A stretch of DNA of 64,000 nucleotides from Moduliflexus sp964602655. Its GTDB lineage: Bacteria > Moduliflexota > Moduliflexia > Moduliflexales > Moduliflexaceae. Positions 33,092 through 42,495 of this stretch are shown one piece after another. The notes under the pieces are model-generated. The model did no database searches and was not told where the DNA came from. It saw nothing but the letters and a program-made list of their open reading frames with translations. The stretch covers positions 62,001-126,000 of the forward strand of contig CAZRSF010000002.1 in the NCBI GenBank assembly GCA_964602655.1. Reading direction: 5' to 3'. Numbering within the stretch: the first letter of the stretch is position 1; each line of letters begins with the position of its first letter. A program made the position numbers and the translations under genes.

Positions 33092-33250
33092 TTCGCCGAC
33101 GCGCTGCTCCGGCAGGGCAAACACGCCGAAGCCGAAACCCTGCTGCGTCAGGCGTTAGCGGTGTTTCAGGAATTGAAATCGGATCACGAAATCAAAAAAG
33201 CTGAGGAATTGTTGGCAAACGTTAAGAAAGCGAATGCTGATAAAATATAA
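33092..33250 (+). pseudogene. Duplicated ATPase gene 3' end, copy 2
   Basis: Collinear with 32242-32373. It continues into VKKANADKI and a TAA at 33248-33250, probably the original C-terminus of the AAA/TPR protein. GGAGG for the next antitoxin directly follows the stop. Confidence 0.85.
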
Positions 33251-33264
33251 GGAGGCAGCCAATT

Positions 33265-33477
33265 ATGTCAGTAGGATTTGCGCACGTTGTCGAAGATGTG
33301 AAACAATTACGAATTGACGAAAAAGAGGAATTATTCTTTCTCCTGCAACGCTATCTTATCGAAGAGCGGCGGCAAAAAATTTATGACCATTACCAACAGA
33401 GCGCCCGGGAAGTTCGTGAACACGCCGTCCGGTTTTCCAGTAACATTCAGCAACTTCAGGAGATGATGGCGGAATGA
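33265..33477 (+). CDS. Antitoxin of RelE/YafQ-type module
   Basis: This 70-residue helical protein has TAAGGAGGCAG before ATG 33265. It contains LRIDEKEELFFLLQRYLIEERRQKI, a pattern seen in small antitoxins of RelE-type pairs. It overlaps the toxin by four bases (ATGA at 33474). Confidence 0.75.
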   Translation: MSVGFAHVVEDVKQLRIDEKEELFFLLQRYLIEERRQKIYDHYQQSAREVREHAVRFSSNIQQLQEMMAE

Positions 33478-33743
33478 TTGAAATTGGCTTCGGTTCCTCA
33501 TTCAAGCGGGCGTTTAAGAGGCGGATCAAAAATCAGGCGGACACAGAAGCAAAATTCTGGAATACGGTGGAAATTTTCATCAACGATCCGTATGACGCCC
33601 GGTTAAAAACGCATAAACTCTCCGGGCAACTCAAAGACCTGTGGAGTTTTCGCGTCGAATATGATCTGCGAGTGATTTTTTACTTTTCGGAAGAAACCAA
33701 AGCCGTCTTTATGGATATCGGAACGCATGATGAAGTGTATTGA
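33474..33743 (+). CDS. RelE/YafQ-type mRNA interferase toxin
   Basis: This 89-residue protein has SSFKRAFKRRIKN at the N-terminus, then LKTHKLSGQLKDLWSFRVEYDLRVIFYF and a final IGTHDEVY. This is the compact RelE/YafQ fold with its final His-Asp-Tyr motif. It is a likely ribosome-dependent RNase. The third, shortest copy of the ATPase 3' end starts about 50 bp after its stop. Confidence 0.88.
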   Translation: MIEIGFGSSFKRAFKRRIKNQADTEAKFWNTVEIFINDPYDARLKTHKLSGQLKDLWSFRVEYDLRVIFYFSEETKAVFMDIGTHDEVY

Positions 33744-33793
33744 TCGTATGCGGCGTGATCTGTGCGTCACCGGCGCGGAACGAACTGCGCTAA

Positions 33794-33856
33794 GCGTTGG
33801 CGGTGTTTCAGGAATTGAAATCGGAGCATGAAATCAAAAAACTGCTGGCGAAATAG
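33794..33856 (+). pseudogene. Duplicated ATPase gene 3' end, copy 3 (short)
   Basis: About 63 bp matching copies 1 and 2 with a 9-bp deletion. It reads ALAVFQELKSEHEIKKLLAK then TAG in one frame. It marks the far end of the second TA module. Confidence 0.75.
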
Positions 33857-33992
33857 CAATGACTATCGCGGGAGAGATGAAAACAGATTGGTGGGGAAAA
33901 GATCAATATCGGATTTTGTCAAAGGTAGAGGCATAATGTCTTCGGTTATCGTTTTAGTGTGTATCTCTCAATATCTGCGTGAAGTGGACGAG

Positions 33993-34029
33993 AACACTGC
34001 CAGACACATCGAACGTGTCTGACAGTGTT
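33993..34029. repeat. Palindrome family A, variant copy 3
   Basis: AACACTGCCAGACAC facing GTGTCTGACAGTGTT. Lies between convergent genes and could terminate either. Confidence 0.8.
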
Positions 34030-34035
34030 GGTGTG

Positions 34036-35496
34036 TCATAATAGTCCGGCGTGTTCGTTGAATTGCCGGATCAGGCGATCAATCGTGCCGACCTGCCCGT
34101 GAATTCCTTCCCAGTAGTCATCGTCATACCACTGCGCGTTCAATTCGTCCATCTCCCGCCCCTGTTGTTCGACCCAGGTGTAATATTTCAGATGATGAAT
34201 CCGTTTGCGCTCGTTATAGGTCAATTCCAGCATGTAGTCGGTCGAGATGCCCTGCAAATGCCGATGATAATCTATGGCCGCGTCAATCGTGCTATACGCG
34301 CCGAATTCTGCGGTCAGTTCTTCTAAGCGCGAGCCGTAGAGTTCCATCGAATCGGTCAGCACGGTCAGCACGATGTCGCGAGAGGTCAGTTCGTAGTATT
34401 TGGCGAATTTGATCGCTTGCAGCAGATTCGCAATCCCGGAAATGCCGACGAGCGAAAGCTTTTCGATGATCTCGACCGGCACGCCCCGCGTTTTCAGATA
34501 TTCCTGCCCGACCGGTTCGTTGAAGAGTCGAATCAGCGCCATTGTGTCGCGGTCGTCAATCGCAATGACGAGATCGGTATTTTTGACGTTGTGAATCCAG
34601 GGGACATGCTTGTCGCCGATGCCTTCGATGCGGTGCGCGCCGAAGCCGTTGTTCAGCAGCGTGGGGCATTGCAGCGCCTCGCCCGCCGCGATTTTGCTGG
34701 TCGGAAACACCTGCTTCAAATAATCGCCGCAGCCGATGGTTCCGGCAGAGCCGGTTGTGACGGTCACGCCGGCATACCGGTCTTTCGCGCCCATCGCCTG
34801 CCTCAGCGCCTCCTCCATTGCGTGACCGGTGACATCATAATGCCAGAGATGGTTGCCGAATTCCTCGAACTGATTGAAAATCATGATGTTGTCTCTGGTC
34901 TTGCGCAATTCCCAGCATTTATCGAAAATCTCTTTGACGTTGCTTTCCGTGCCGGGCGTGGAAATCACTTCGCCTGCAACGGTTGAGAGCCATTCGAACC
35001 GTTCGCGGCTCATCCCTTTCGGCAGAATCGCAATCGAATCGCAGCCGAGCAATTGCGAGTTATACGCGCCGCCGCGACAATAGTTCCCGGTAGAAGGCCA
35101 GACCGCTTTCTGCGCGGTGGGGTCGAATTGGCCGGTGACGAGGCGCGGCGCGAGGCAGCCGAAACTTGCGCCGACTTTATGCGCGCCAGTGGGAAACCAC
35201 TTGCCGACTAAGGCGATGATTCTGGCCGGAACGCCGGTCAGCGACGACGGAAATTCAACCACATTCACGCTGCCGAATCCGCCGCCATGCTTCACCGGCT
35301 CGTTTTTCCAGGTAATGCGGAACAGATTCAGCGAATTCACGTCCCACAAGCCAATCTGCCGTAATTTCTCGGTAATGCGGGAATCTATTTTTTCAGGATG
35401 TTTTTGCTCTTCGAACGTCGGGATCAGGATGTTGCGCTCTTGCGCCCGCGCAATCGCATGGGCGAACTGCTCCTCGTGAATGGTGAGATCGATCAT
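34036..35496 (-). CDS. PLP-dependent enzyme, fold type II (cysteine synthase/CBS-like)
   Basis: A 486-residue protein. Lys107 in TGAHKVGASFG is the likely PLP Schiff-base lysine, WPSTGNYCRGGAYNSQLLG is the substrate-binding loop, and GSAGTIGCGDYL is the phosphate-binding Gly-rich loop. It is longer than O-acetylserine sulfhydrylase (about 310) and carries an extra C-terminal region rich in Tyr/Trp. Family members do beta-replacement or beta-elimination on amino acids; the actual substrate cannot be read from sequence. It is monocistronic on the minus strand. Confidence 0.85.
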   Translation of the reverse strand: MIDLTIHEEQFAHAIARAQERNILIPTFEEQKHPEKIDSRITEKLRQIGLWDVNSLNLFRITWKNEPVKHGGGFGSVNVVEFPSSLTGVPARIIALVGKWFPTGAHKVGASFGCLAPRLVTGQFDPTAQKAVWPSTGNYCRGGAYNSQLLGCDSIAILPKGMSRERFEWLSTVAGEVISTPGTESNVKEIFDKCWELRKTRDNIMIFNQFEEFGNHLWHYDVTGHAMEEALRQAMGAKDRYAGVTVTTGSAGTIGCGDYLKQVFPTSKIAAGEALQCPTLLNNGFGAHRIEGIGDKHVPWIHNVKNTDLVIAIDDRDTMALIRLFNEPVGQEYLKTRGVPVEIIEKLSLVGISGIANLLQAIKFAKYYELTSRDIVLTVLTDSMELYGSRLEELTAEFGAYSTIDAAIDYHRHLQGISTDYMLELTYNERKRIHHLKYYTWVEQQGREMDELNAQWYDDDYWEGIHGQVGTIDRLIRQFNEHAGLL

Positions 35497-35562
35497 GGTG
35501 GAAGCATGTCATATTCGGCGGGGGCTATGCGCCGCCGCCGAATATGCGATGCGTGGCAGATT

Positions 35563-35622
35563 CAGGAGTGCAAACGCTTGCTTTTGCCTGTCAAATGGCA
35601 AAAGCAAGCGTTTGCACTCCTG
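35563..35622. repeat. Perfect 26-bp inverted repeat (family D)
   Basis: CAGGAGTGCAAACGCTTGCT... and its exact reverse complement flank TGTCAAAT. The longest perfect palindrome noticed in the window. Confidence 0.95.
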
Positions 35623-35726
35623 TGGTTAAACGATTGATTTCATCGAAACAAACAAGAAATACGGTCGCCATTGTCATTCGGCATGTTCTGGACGCATGTC
35701 AAGAAGAATTATGGATGAAACAGATC

Positions 35727-35759
35727 AGACCTCACAGGTTTTCGAAACCTGTGAGGTCT
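35727..35759. repeat. Palindrome family B, copy 2
   Basis: AGACCTCACAGGTTTTCGAAACCTGTGAGGTCT, same as 9751-9783 except for the loop. Confidence 0.9.
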
Positions 35760-35906
35760 TTTGGCTCTAACATCTTTAAATTCTTAGACAAGCAAAATAC
35801 GAGCGCGAGAATTCACTAAACCTTTGTAACGCTTTTCCGTCACTTCTCATGACACAGGAATAGATGACGAAACAATGTTCACTTTCAGAGCGCGGAGGGA
35901 TGGATC

Positions 35907-37484
35907 GTGATCGCACAACGTCAAGAACACACACTGTTTCAAGGAATCACTGAGAAATTGACCCGGCAGAAAATCCGGAAATATCGGCAGCGATTAGGGA
36001 ATGGGCATGATATGGAACTGCATGTGACAGTGGCGCAATTATATCAGCATCTTGGGGAAGATTCGCTGGCATTGGAATCCTATCAATTCGCCGTGAGGAG
36101 CCTGTTACAGCGCGGCATACCGTTGAAACCCGCTGATAGCGACCATCTGATAAAAATTTATAAACGCATTTTGGAATGTTCTCCGCTGAATGAGGACATT
36201 GCCGAGAAATTGGGGCAAGAATACCTGCGGCGCGGCTGGACGTATCGCGCGGTCGAACTGCATACGCTGTTCGCGGAACGCTACGCCAGAAAAGGCGAGT
36301 ATCAGAAGGCCACGCAGCATTATCAGGCGGTATTCGCCATCGAGCCGGGCAGCATCAGCGCGCGCATGACCTGCGCCCTGCTCTACTGCCAATTGCGCGA
36401 TTATGAAAATGCGGCGCGGCAATACGAACAGATCGGGAAAATCTATTTCGATCATCAGCAGTTCGACGGCGCGGTCGAATATTATCAGCAAGCGGTGATG
36501 CTGTCGCCGGAGACGCCCGCGTTGCGCGAGCGCTTGCAATTGGCGCAGCAGATCGCCGTCGGAAAGGTCTCGCCGCAGGCGTATCGTCAAGCCGGGCAGG
36601 AGACGGCGCAGCAGACCTCCGCCTTGCAGCGCTCGTTAGCGGAAAAAGAGCGCGTGGAGCGGGAACTGCGGCGCAACATCGCGACGCTGAAACAGCGCTA
36701 TGAGCAGACGACAACGCTGAAAAACGAGCAGCTTCTGGCAACCCAGGCACGATTGGACGAGTTATCAGCCGATGTCGCTGCCGCCCAAGATTCGTTAGGG
36801 CGCATCGCTGCGGAAAAGCAGCGTTTGGAAGCGCAATTGACCCAAGAAGCCGCGTATAAACAGGAGTTGGAACATAAATTGGCGAAACTCTGCGCGTTGG
36901 ACGTCTGCGATTGCCAATCTGACGCGGCTCCGGCGTCCGCGTCAACGCATCAGTACCAGTCGCAACGGCTGGATGCGGTCATGGTTCGACTTCGAAACGA
37001 AAAAGGACGGCTGGAAGACGCACTGCGCGACAGGTTACGCCAGGTCAGCCAGCGCGAAGAGGGCTTGCAGCACGATTTGCAAGCGCAGGTGTCGCGCGGC
37101 AGCGCATTGGAGCAGCGATTGCAGCAGGCGCTTGACGAGCATACGACGATGGAGCAGCGCCTTCAGGGGCAGCTTCATGAGAGTTTGCAGCGAGAACATG
37201 CGCTTCAGAATCAGGTGAAAACCCTGATTTGCCAGCATGAACAGGTGTTAGCGCATAGCACGGAAGACAAACGCGCGTATGAAGAAAAATATCAGAGCGC
37301 GCAGGTTGGGAGAAATCAAGCGGAAACCGATTCCATGAGCACGTTAGAACGAGTCAACGGGGAGTTGTCCCGGCAATCTCGCATCGATCATGCGCTGTCA
37401 GACCAGTTTCGCATGTCTTTGGAAGAAATTCGGCAACTGCTGCATTGTCAGGAAGAAGAAATTCACAAACTTGAACAGCTCTAA
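35907..37484 (+). CDS. TPR/coiled-coil protein 1
   Basis: This 525-residue protein has about five TPR-like repeats over residues 30-210 (ATQHYQAVFAIEPGS, GAVEYYQQAVMLSPE) and a long coiled coil over residues about 220-525. No signal peptide is seen. GTG 35907 follows GGAGGG at good spacing; translation opens MIAQ, as does the next protein. The C-terminus (MSLEEIRQLLHCQEEEIHKLEQL) is shared with the protein at 37607-40384. Likely a scaffold or filament component. Confidence 0.75.
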   Translation: MIAQRQEHTLFQGITEKLTRQKIRKYRQRLGNGHDMELHVTVAQLYQHLGEDSLALESYQFAVRSLLQRGIPLKPADSDHLIKIYKRILECSPLNEDIAEKLGQEYLRRGWTYRAVELHTLFAERYARKGEYQKATQHYQAVFAIEPGSISARMTCALLYCQLRDYENAARQYEQIGKIYFDHQQFDGAVEYYQQAVMLSPETPALRERLQLAQQIAVGKVSPQAYRQAGQETAQQTSALQRSLAEKERVERELRRNIATLKQRYEQTTTLKNEQLLATQARLDELSADVAAAQDSLGRIAAEKQRLEAQLTQEAAYKQELEHKLAKLCALDVCDCQSDAAPASASTHQYQSQRLDAVMVRLRNEKGRLEDALRDRLRQVSQREEGLQHDLQAQVSRGSALEQRLQQALDEHTTMEQRLQGQLHESLQREHALQNQVKTLICQHEQVLAHSTEDKRAYEEKYQSAQVGRNQAETDSMSTLERVNGELSRQSRIDHALSDQFRMSLEEIRQLLHCQEEEIHKLEQL

Positions 37485-37606
37485 ATCGAGCAGCGCGTTC
37501 GAATTTTCTGCCCGCAGAACGTTCGTTTGCGGCGATATGTCCGCAGATCAACTGATGGCAGGGACAAACGGCACGTTTGCGAGGTCGGAAAAGGATAAGG
37601 AATGCT

Positions 37607-40384
37607 ATGTTTATGATCGCTCAATCATCATCGTCAGATAATTCGGTTCTTTCGGAGCGGCGAAAACGCGGCTTGAAAAAGAAGCTTGATAAAGCGCTCT
37701 CCGCGTTGCGGCATGACCGCGCCAACCATCAACTTCATATTGAAATCGGCGACCTGTACGCCCAACTCGATCAGGCCGACCAGGCGGATCATTACTACAG
37801 TTCGGCAATTGAACTGCTTCAGCAAGGGACGACGGATGAAAAAATCCGCAAGCAGGTTATCATGCTGTATGGCAAAATTCTGAGCCTCGTGCCTGGAAAA
37901 GAATCGGCGTATTTGAGCTTAGCGCAGGAATATGACGCTGCCGGGCAAAAAGAAAAAGCGGTCAGATTTTTGCTCTCTTCCGGAAAACGCGCGTTCGACC
38001 AGGCCAATTACACGTTGGCGTTAACCTGCTATAATCAGGTGATTGTGATGGGGCGCGGCAACCCGTACCTCATGGAGCGCTGCACGGAGATTTACTTGAA
38101 GTTGGGCAATAAAGATCGCGCCATGACGAGTTATATCGAAATCGGCGATCTCTATGCGCGCGAAGAAAAATATATTGATGCGCTCGATTACTATAAAAAA
38201 GCCCATGCTGTCGGCGCAGACTCCCCCGAACTGCTTTTGAAAATCGCGCGTATGTATTACGCGATGGAATGGAAAGAAAACGCGGCGGCAGAATTAGTCA
38301 AACTCGCCGAATATTACGAACGCAAGCAGAACATCGAAGACGCGGTAAAATACTATCAGCATAGTTCGAATTTGGATCCGGATAATCAAAAAGCGCGGGA
38401 GGGGAAATTCCGACTCATGTACCAACATACGGAATTGCCGCAAGCAGCGGCTGCGGCAGCAACACAGTTAAACGCCGATGTGCTCGGAGAGTTAGACCAG
38501 CTTGAGCATCATTTGACGGTGCTCGATGGCGAGAATGACGAGGCGATGGATGAACTGAGCGAATTGATTGATTTGACCTTTCATGAAGACATGCCGCGGA
38601 ATTCCGCCGTCAGTCAAGCGCCGGTGGTTCGCAACGACCATGAGATTGATGCGTCGGCGCTGATGAGTACAGACGAGTTCCCGGCATTTCAACTGAATGA
38701 TGGCGGAGAAGCATTGGCTGTGGACGACGATAAGGACGAACTCGCCTTCACAGAGGAACACTCGGCAACATCTACGGCAACATTCTGGGATGATCGCCTC
38801 TGGGATTTGGAAGTCACCGACACGTCATCCGTTGTCGAGCCGTACTCCGAAGAACAGACGCAAGAGCAGGAATTTTTGTACGAAGAACATGATCGTTCGG
38901 TTGAATCTGCGCGATTCGCGCTGCCTGCCGTGAAAGAATGGGAACCAGAGCAGCCTGATGATGCGGCGAATGTCACCGCGTTCGGCTCTGCCCGATTTGC
39001 GCTGCCTCTTCCGGCTGAACTGGAGACAACGCCAGTCGCAGACGACGCCGTTGAGACGCCGGAACACGCCTCGCTGCCATTGGAAACTCCATCAACGACC
39101 GCTCCCGAAACACCGCGCGACAACATAGAAGACGCGGCAGAAGCGTTGGTGCGGCAAGTGATGGAAATGGATATCGATATCGAACCTGAGACGCTGTCGC
39201 AGCAACAGGAACACGCCGCCGCCGTCCCGCCACAGGAAAACGCCTTGTTGTTCGATGCGGACACGTCCGAGTTGCAGCAAAAACTGCATACGCTGGAAAA
39301 ACATTTGCAGAATACGGAAGAAGAAAAATATTTCCTTCAAGAGCAGTTTGCGGCGCAAATCGGCGATTTGAAGACTCGCGAAACATTAGTTCAGCGACAA
39401 TATGAGACGGCGCAGAAAGAGCGAAAAGCGCTGCAAGATCGGTTAGACCAGATGATGGCGACCTATGAAGCATCGCGCAAAAACGCCGATCAGTTCGATG
39501 ATGCGCGGTATGAGACGATGATTCGTAAAATTCAAGACAAAAAAGACGCCTTGCAGCAGCATTTGAACAAGCTATTGCAGGAACGCGAACAGAATGGGCA
39601 TGTTCTGCAAGAAGAGTTGCAACAGTTGGGCGTGGCGAAAGAACGGCTGCAACATAACGTAGAATCCATTCAGCAGGCGAAAGCGCGGGTGGAATACCGC
39701 ATCAATACCGAATTGCGTCAGGCACAGGAACAGATTCGGACGTTGAGCGCGACCTCTCTTCATCTGCAAAAGCAATTACACGCCAAACAGGACGTGGAAC
39801 GGGAATTATACGAATCGCAGGAGAAACTCCGCAGCGAAAAAGAGGCGCTGCAAGATCAATTTACGGACACCATCGCGGCGTTGACATCGGAAAATGAAAG
39901 CCTCGAACGCCAGGTGCAGGAATTATCCACAACCAAATCGCAGGCGGAACGCGCATTGAAAAAGAAACTGCATACGATCTACCATGCGCATCAGCGGCTG
40001 AAAGGGCGTTTCCAACATATCCTGACGGCGAAAGAGCAGGAATTGAGCCGCACAGCGCAGCAACTCAGCGAGTTTGCCGATGAATACGTGAAGCTTGAAG
40101 GCGGTCTGAACGCCATTCGGACGGAGCGCGATCAACTGGATATGATGTTAGTGAAGGAAACGGCGACGCGCGAGAGTTTACAGGAAAAGTTGTTCGGCAT
40201 CGAACGCCACATTGATTCATTGGAAGCACAGGGTTCCGGATTGCTGGATCAACTCGAAGAGGAATTGAACCGGCAATTGACGATGAAACAATCGTCTGCG
40301 GATCAATTTCAGGATTCGCTGGAAGAATTGGAACAGTTGCTTACGCGGCAAGAAGAAGAGATTCACGCACTGGAATTGTTGTAA
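37607..40384 (+). CDS. TPR/coiled-coil protein 2
   Basis: This protein of about 925 residues has TPRs over residues 25-280 (YALTLALTCYNQVIVMGRG style units; YIDALDYYKKAHAVG), an acidic, low-complexity linker over about 285-550, and a coiled coil to the end. ATG 37607 sits behind AAGGATAAGGA; ATG 37613 (MIAQ) is an alternative that matches the neighbour's start. The C-terminal motif LEELEQLLTRQEEEIHALELL matches that of TPR/coiled-coil protein 1. The pair are paralogues, in operon-like order with the membrane-anchored coiled-coil gene downstream. Confidence 0.75.
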   Translation: MFMIAQSSSSDNSVLSERRKRGLKKKLDKALSALRHDRANHQLHIEIGDLYAQLDQADQADHYYSSAIELLQQGTTDEKIRKQVIMLYGKILSLVPGKESAYLSLAQEYDAAGQKEKAVRFLLSSGKRAFDQANYTLALTCYNQVIVMGRGNPYLMERCTEIYLKLGNKDRAMTSYIEIGDLYAREEKYIDALDYYKKAHAVGADSPELLLKIARMYYAMEWKENAAAELVKLAEYYERKQNIEDAVKYYQHSSNLDPDNQKAREGKFRLMYQHTELPQAAAAAATQLNADVLGELDQLEHHLTVLDGENDEAMDELSELIDLTFHEDMPRNSAVSQAPVVRNDHEIDASALMSTDEFPAFQLNDGGEALAVDDDKDELAFTEEHSATSTATFWDDRLWDLEVTDTSSVVEPYSEEQTQEQEFLYEEHDRSVESARFALPAVKEWEPEQPDDAANVTAFGSARFALPLPAELETTPVADDAVETPEHASLPLETPSTTAPETPRDNIEDAAEALVRQVMEMDIDIEPETLSQQQEHAAAVPPQENALLFDADTSELQQKLHTLEKHLQNTEEEKYFLQEQFAAQIGDLKTRETLVQRQYETAQKERKALQDRLDQMMATYEASRKNADQFDDARYETMIRKIQDKKDALQQHLNKLLQEREQNGHVLQEELQQLGVAKERLQHNVESIQQAKARVEYRINTELRQAQEQIRTLSATSLHLQKQLHAKQDVERELYESQEKLRSEKEALQDQFTDTIAALTSENESLERQVQELSTTKSQAERALKKKLHTIYHAHQRLKGRFQHILTAKEQELSRTAQQLSEFADEYVKLEGGLNAIRTERDQLDMMLVKETATRESLQEKLFGIERHIDSLEAQGSGLLDQLEEELNRQLTMKQSSADQFQDSLEELEQLLTRQEEEIHALELL

Positions 40385-40456
40385 TACCAATTCGATTCGT
40401 CTGCCGAAACTGCGTTTCGACGCCAATTTCGCGACTGAATCGGGAAGAACACGCTT

Positions 40457-42223
40457 ATGATGCCACAAAATGTTCAGGCCGTTGAACGGCAAAAACGACT
40501 GGAAGAAAAGCTCAAAGTTCATATTCAGCGCGAATACAATCTCGGTGAAAAGGTGATTGCGCTGCTGAAACAGAAAAAGGAGCTTGAAGGACAATTGCTG
40601 GAGCAGCGGAACGCGCAAGGACATCTGGAACAAGAGCTTGCGGAAATCTCGATGGCGAAGCAGGACGTGGAACAGCAATTTTTAGAGACGCAAACGACCT
40701 TGCAAGCCCAGCAGCGCACCTTGAAGACGCGCTCGCGCATGATTCTTCAGGACGAGGAACATTCGCGGGAAACGCTCGATGAATTACATCGTCAAATTGC
40801 CGAACTACAAGGGGAATTGCTCTTCTTAGACGCGCAAAAAGGCGAGGAACATACCGAGCTAGCGGAACGGATTGCGGCACTTCAACGGAAAGAGCAGGTT
40901 CAACAGCAAAAATTGCGCAAAATCGTCGAACAACGCGACGAGGTGGAAAAACGGCTGCGCCTCATTATCAAAAAATACAACCGGCTGGCCGGAGCGTATA
41001 AACAGGAGAAAAGAACGCATGAACAGCAGCTTGAAGCATTGAATCAGGAACAGATTCATCAGGAAGCGCGGATCGAATTGTTGTGCGACGAGCAGAAAGT
41101 TAACGAAGAGACATTGCAGAAGGAGATTGAGGCGCTGCGAGAGGAAAAATCCGAACTTGAAGCGAAACTACAGTGTCATGAGCAGGAGAACCCGACCCCG
41201 GCCTGGTCGCATGACGAGAATCTGCTGCAAGTGATCGAACGGCAGAACCGGTATATTGAGGAGTTGAAAGACAAAGCGCACCAGCGTTCGACGATGCTGC
41301 GGACTGAAAACGATACGCTGCGAACGGAAATGGACGATTTGGCGTCTGCGCAGGAAAAAGTCAAATGGGAAAATCACATGCTGGAAAACTCGCTCAAAGA
41401 CCTGCAATCCGACCTGGCAGAGTATATGAGCTTGAAACACAAATTCGACGAAGTGCAGCGCGAAAAAGAGAAATTCGAAAAAACGTTTCAACGCCGCCTG
41501 CGCCTGTTCGACGAGCAGCCTGCTGTCGAGCATGAGGAGGTCGCGACATTTCGGAACGATGAAAAGACCGAGGCGATTCAAGAAGAAACCGAGTCTGCGA
41601 CGTTCTTCGGGCGACTCTGGCAACGGCTGTTTCACAGAAAAAATGGATTCTTTGGCTGGATGAACATGGCGAATCCGCGATTGCTGAACGCGGTGTTGAT
41701 TGTGATTGCCATTCTGCTGAGTGTCTCGATTATTCAATTGATTCCCTGGCAATACATGCAGATTGGGAAACGAGAAGCGATGCGGCCAGCGCAGACAACG
41801 CAATCAGTTGGGCAGAACGAGGTTCAGCCGCCTCACATGCTGGAAAATGCCGACACGCAGGCGCAAACGCCGCCTGCTGTCGCAACTCCTCCGGCGGTTC
41901 GCGTGAAACCTGCCGCATCCGCGCCATCGAAAAAAGTCGCGCGGATCAAGCCTGCCGTCACGCCGTCATCCGCGAAGACGCCGACACCGACGTTGACGGC
42001 GTCGCCGAAGCCCAAACGCACTCCGCCAGTTGTCAAGACGCCCGGAAAAAAAAACGCCGTTAAACGCCCGCAGGCCAGCGCCTCTCTTCGCCAACCAGCG
42101 CGCATAGACGTGTCCCTCTCTCAACACGAGGCGCAGCGGGCGTTTTCCCCATCAGATGAATCCCCCACCATCCACAATAACAGCATCTTACGCCGCCATC
42201 ACCAACAAAAACAGAACATCTAA
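40457..42223 (+). CDS. Membrane-anchored coiled-coil protein
   Basis: A 588-residue protein. Residues 1-380 are an almost unbroken coiled coil. One transmembrane helix follows at about 408-428 (LLNAVLIVIAILLSVSIIQLI), then a Pro/Thr/Ala/Lys-rich tail of 155 residues that would be outside the inner membrane and could span the envelope. The topology is single-pass with a cytoplasmic N-terminus. It follows the two TPR/coiled-coil genes, so the three may form one structure, with this one anchoring it. No family recognised. Confidence 0.7.
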   Translation: MMPQNVQAVERQKRLEEKLKVHIQREYNLGEKVIALLKQKKELEGQLLEQRNAQGHLEQELAEISMAKQDVEQQFLETQTTLQAQQRTLKTRSRMILQDEEHSRETLDELHRQIAELQGELLFLDAQKGEEHTELAERIAALQRKEQVQQQKLRKIVEQRDEVEKRLRLIIKKYNRLAGAYKQEKRTHEQQLEALNQEQIHQEARIELLCDEQKVNEETLQKEIEALREEKSELEAKLQCHEQENPTPAWSHDENLLQVIERQNRYIEELKDKAHQRSTMLRTENDTLRTEMDDLASAQEKVKWENHMLENSLKDLQSDLAEYMSLKHKFDEVQREKEKFEKTFQRRLRLFDEQPAVEHEEVATFRNDEKTEAIQEETESATFFGRLWQRLFHRKNGFFGWMNMANPRLLNAVLIVIAILLSVSIIQLIPWQYMQIGKREAMRPAQTTQSVGQNEVQPPHMLENADTQAQTPPAVATPPAVRVKPAASAPSKKVARIKPAVTPSSAKTPTPTLTASPKPKRTPPVVKTPGKKNAVKRPQASASLRQPARIDVSLSQHEAQRAFSPSDESPTIHNNSILRRHHQQKQNI

Positions 42224-42348
42224 GAGACATCACGAAATATCTTGCATAAAATAGAGACATTGCTAAGAAGGGAAGATGTCCCTGAAAGCAGTCATGCGCG
42301 TAATATCCTCGTTGGTTTCAAGATAGCCGTTTGCGGATCGATAACGTA

Positions 42349-42368
42349 CTGTATCAACATTGATACAG
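42349..42368. promoter_or_regulatory. Operator-like palindrome upstream of trpC
   Basis: CTGTATCAACATTGATACAG has 9-bp arms around CA or AC. Unlike the long extragenic palindromes it has the size and symmetry of a repressor site. It lies 128 bp before trpC. Confidence 0.45.
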
Positions 42369-42396
42369 CATTATTCAGTGATATTGACGCGATCTG

Positions 42397-42447
42397 AGGA
42401 GTGCAAAAGCGCAGTTTTTGCCGTCAACGCTTCGCGTTGAGACTCCT
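42397..42447. repeat. Palindrome family D element
   Basis: AGGAGTGCAAAAGCGCAG...CCGTCAACGC...GTTGAGACTCCT. Shares words with 18323-18374 in opposite order. Confidence 0.65.
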
Positions 42448-42495
42448 TCTTCATGTTCAATGCTGCTGTAGATGTGAGAGAGGGTTGGAGACAAT

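Larger units (their letters stand above)
35497..35906. other. Palindrome-rich intergenic region
   Basis: A 410-bp spacer without a gene. It holds three hairpins: TATTCGGCGG...CCGCCGAATA (about 35512-35544), a perfect 26-bp-arm element at 35563-35622 and a family B copy at 35727-35759. It must also carry promoters for the divergent PLP-enzyme and TPR genes, but none is obvious. Confidence 0.7.

Noticed and set aside
35497..35640. Coding frame across the palindromes upstream of the PLP enzyme
   Set aside because: The reading frame is a by-product of the inverted repeats and has no start signal.
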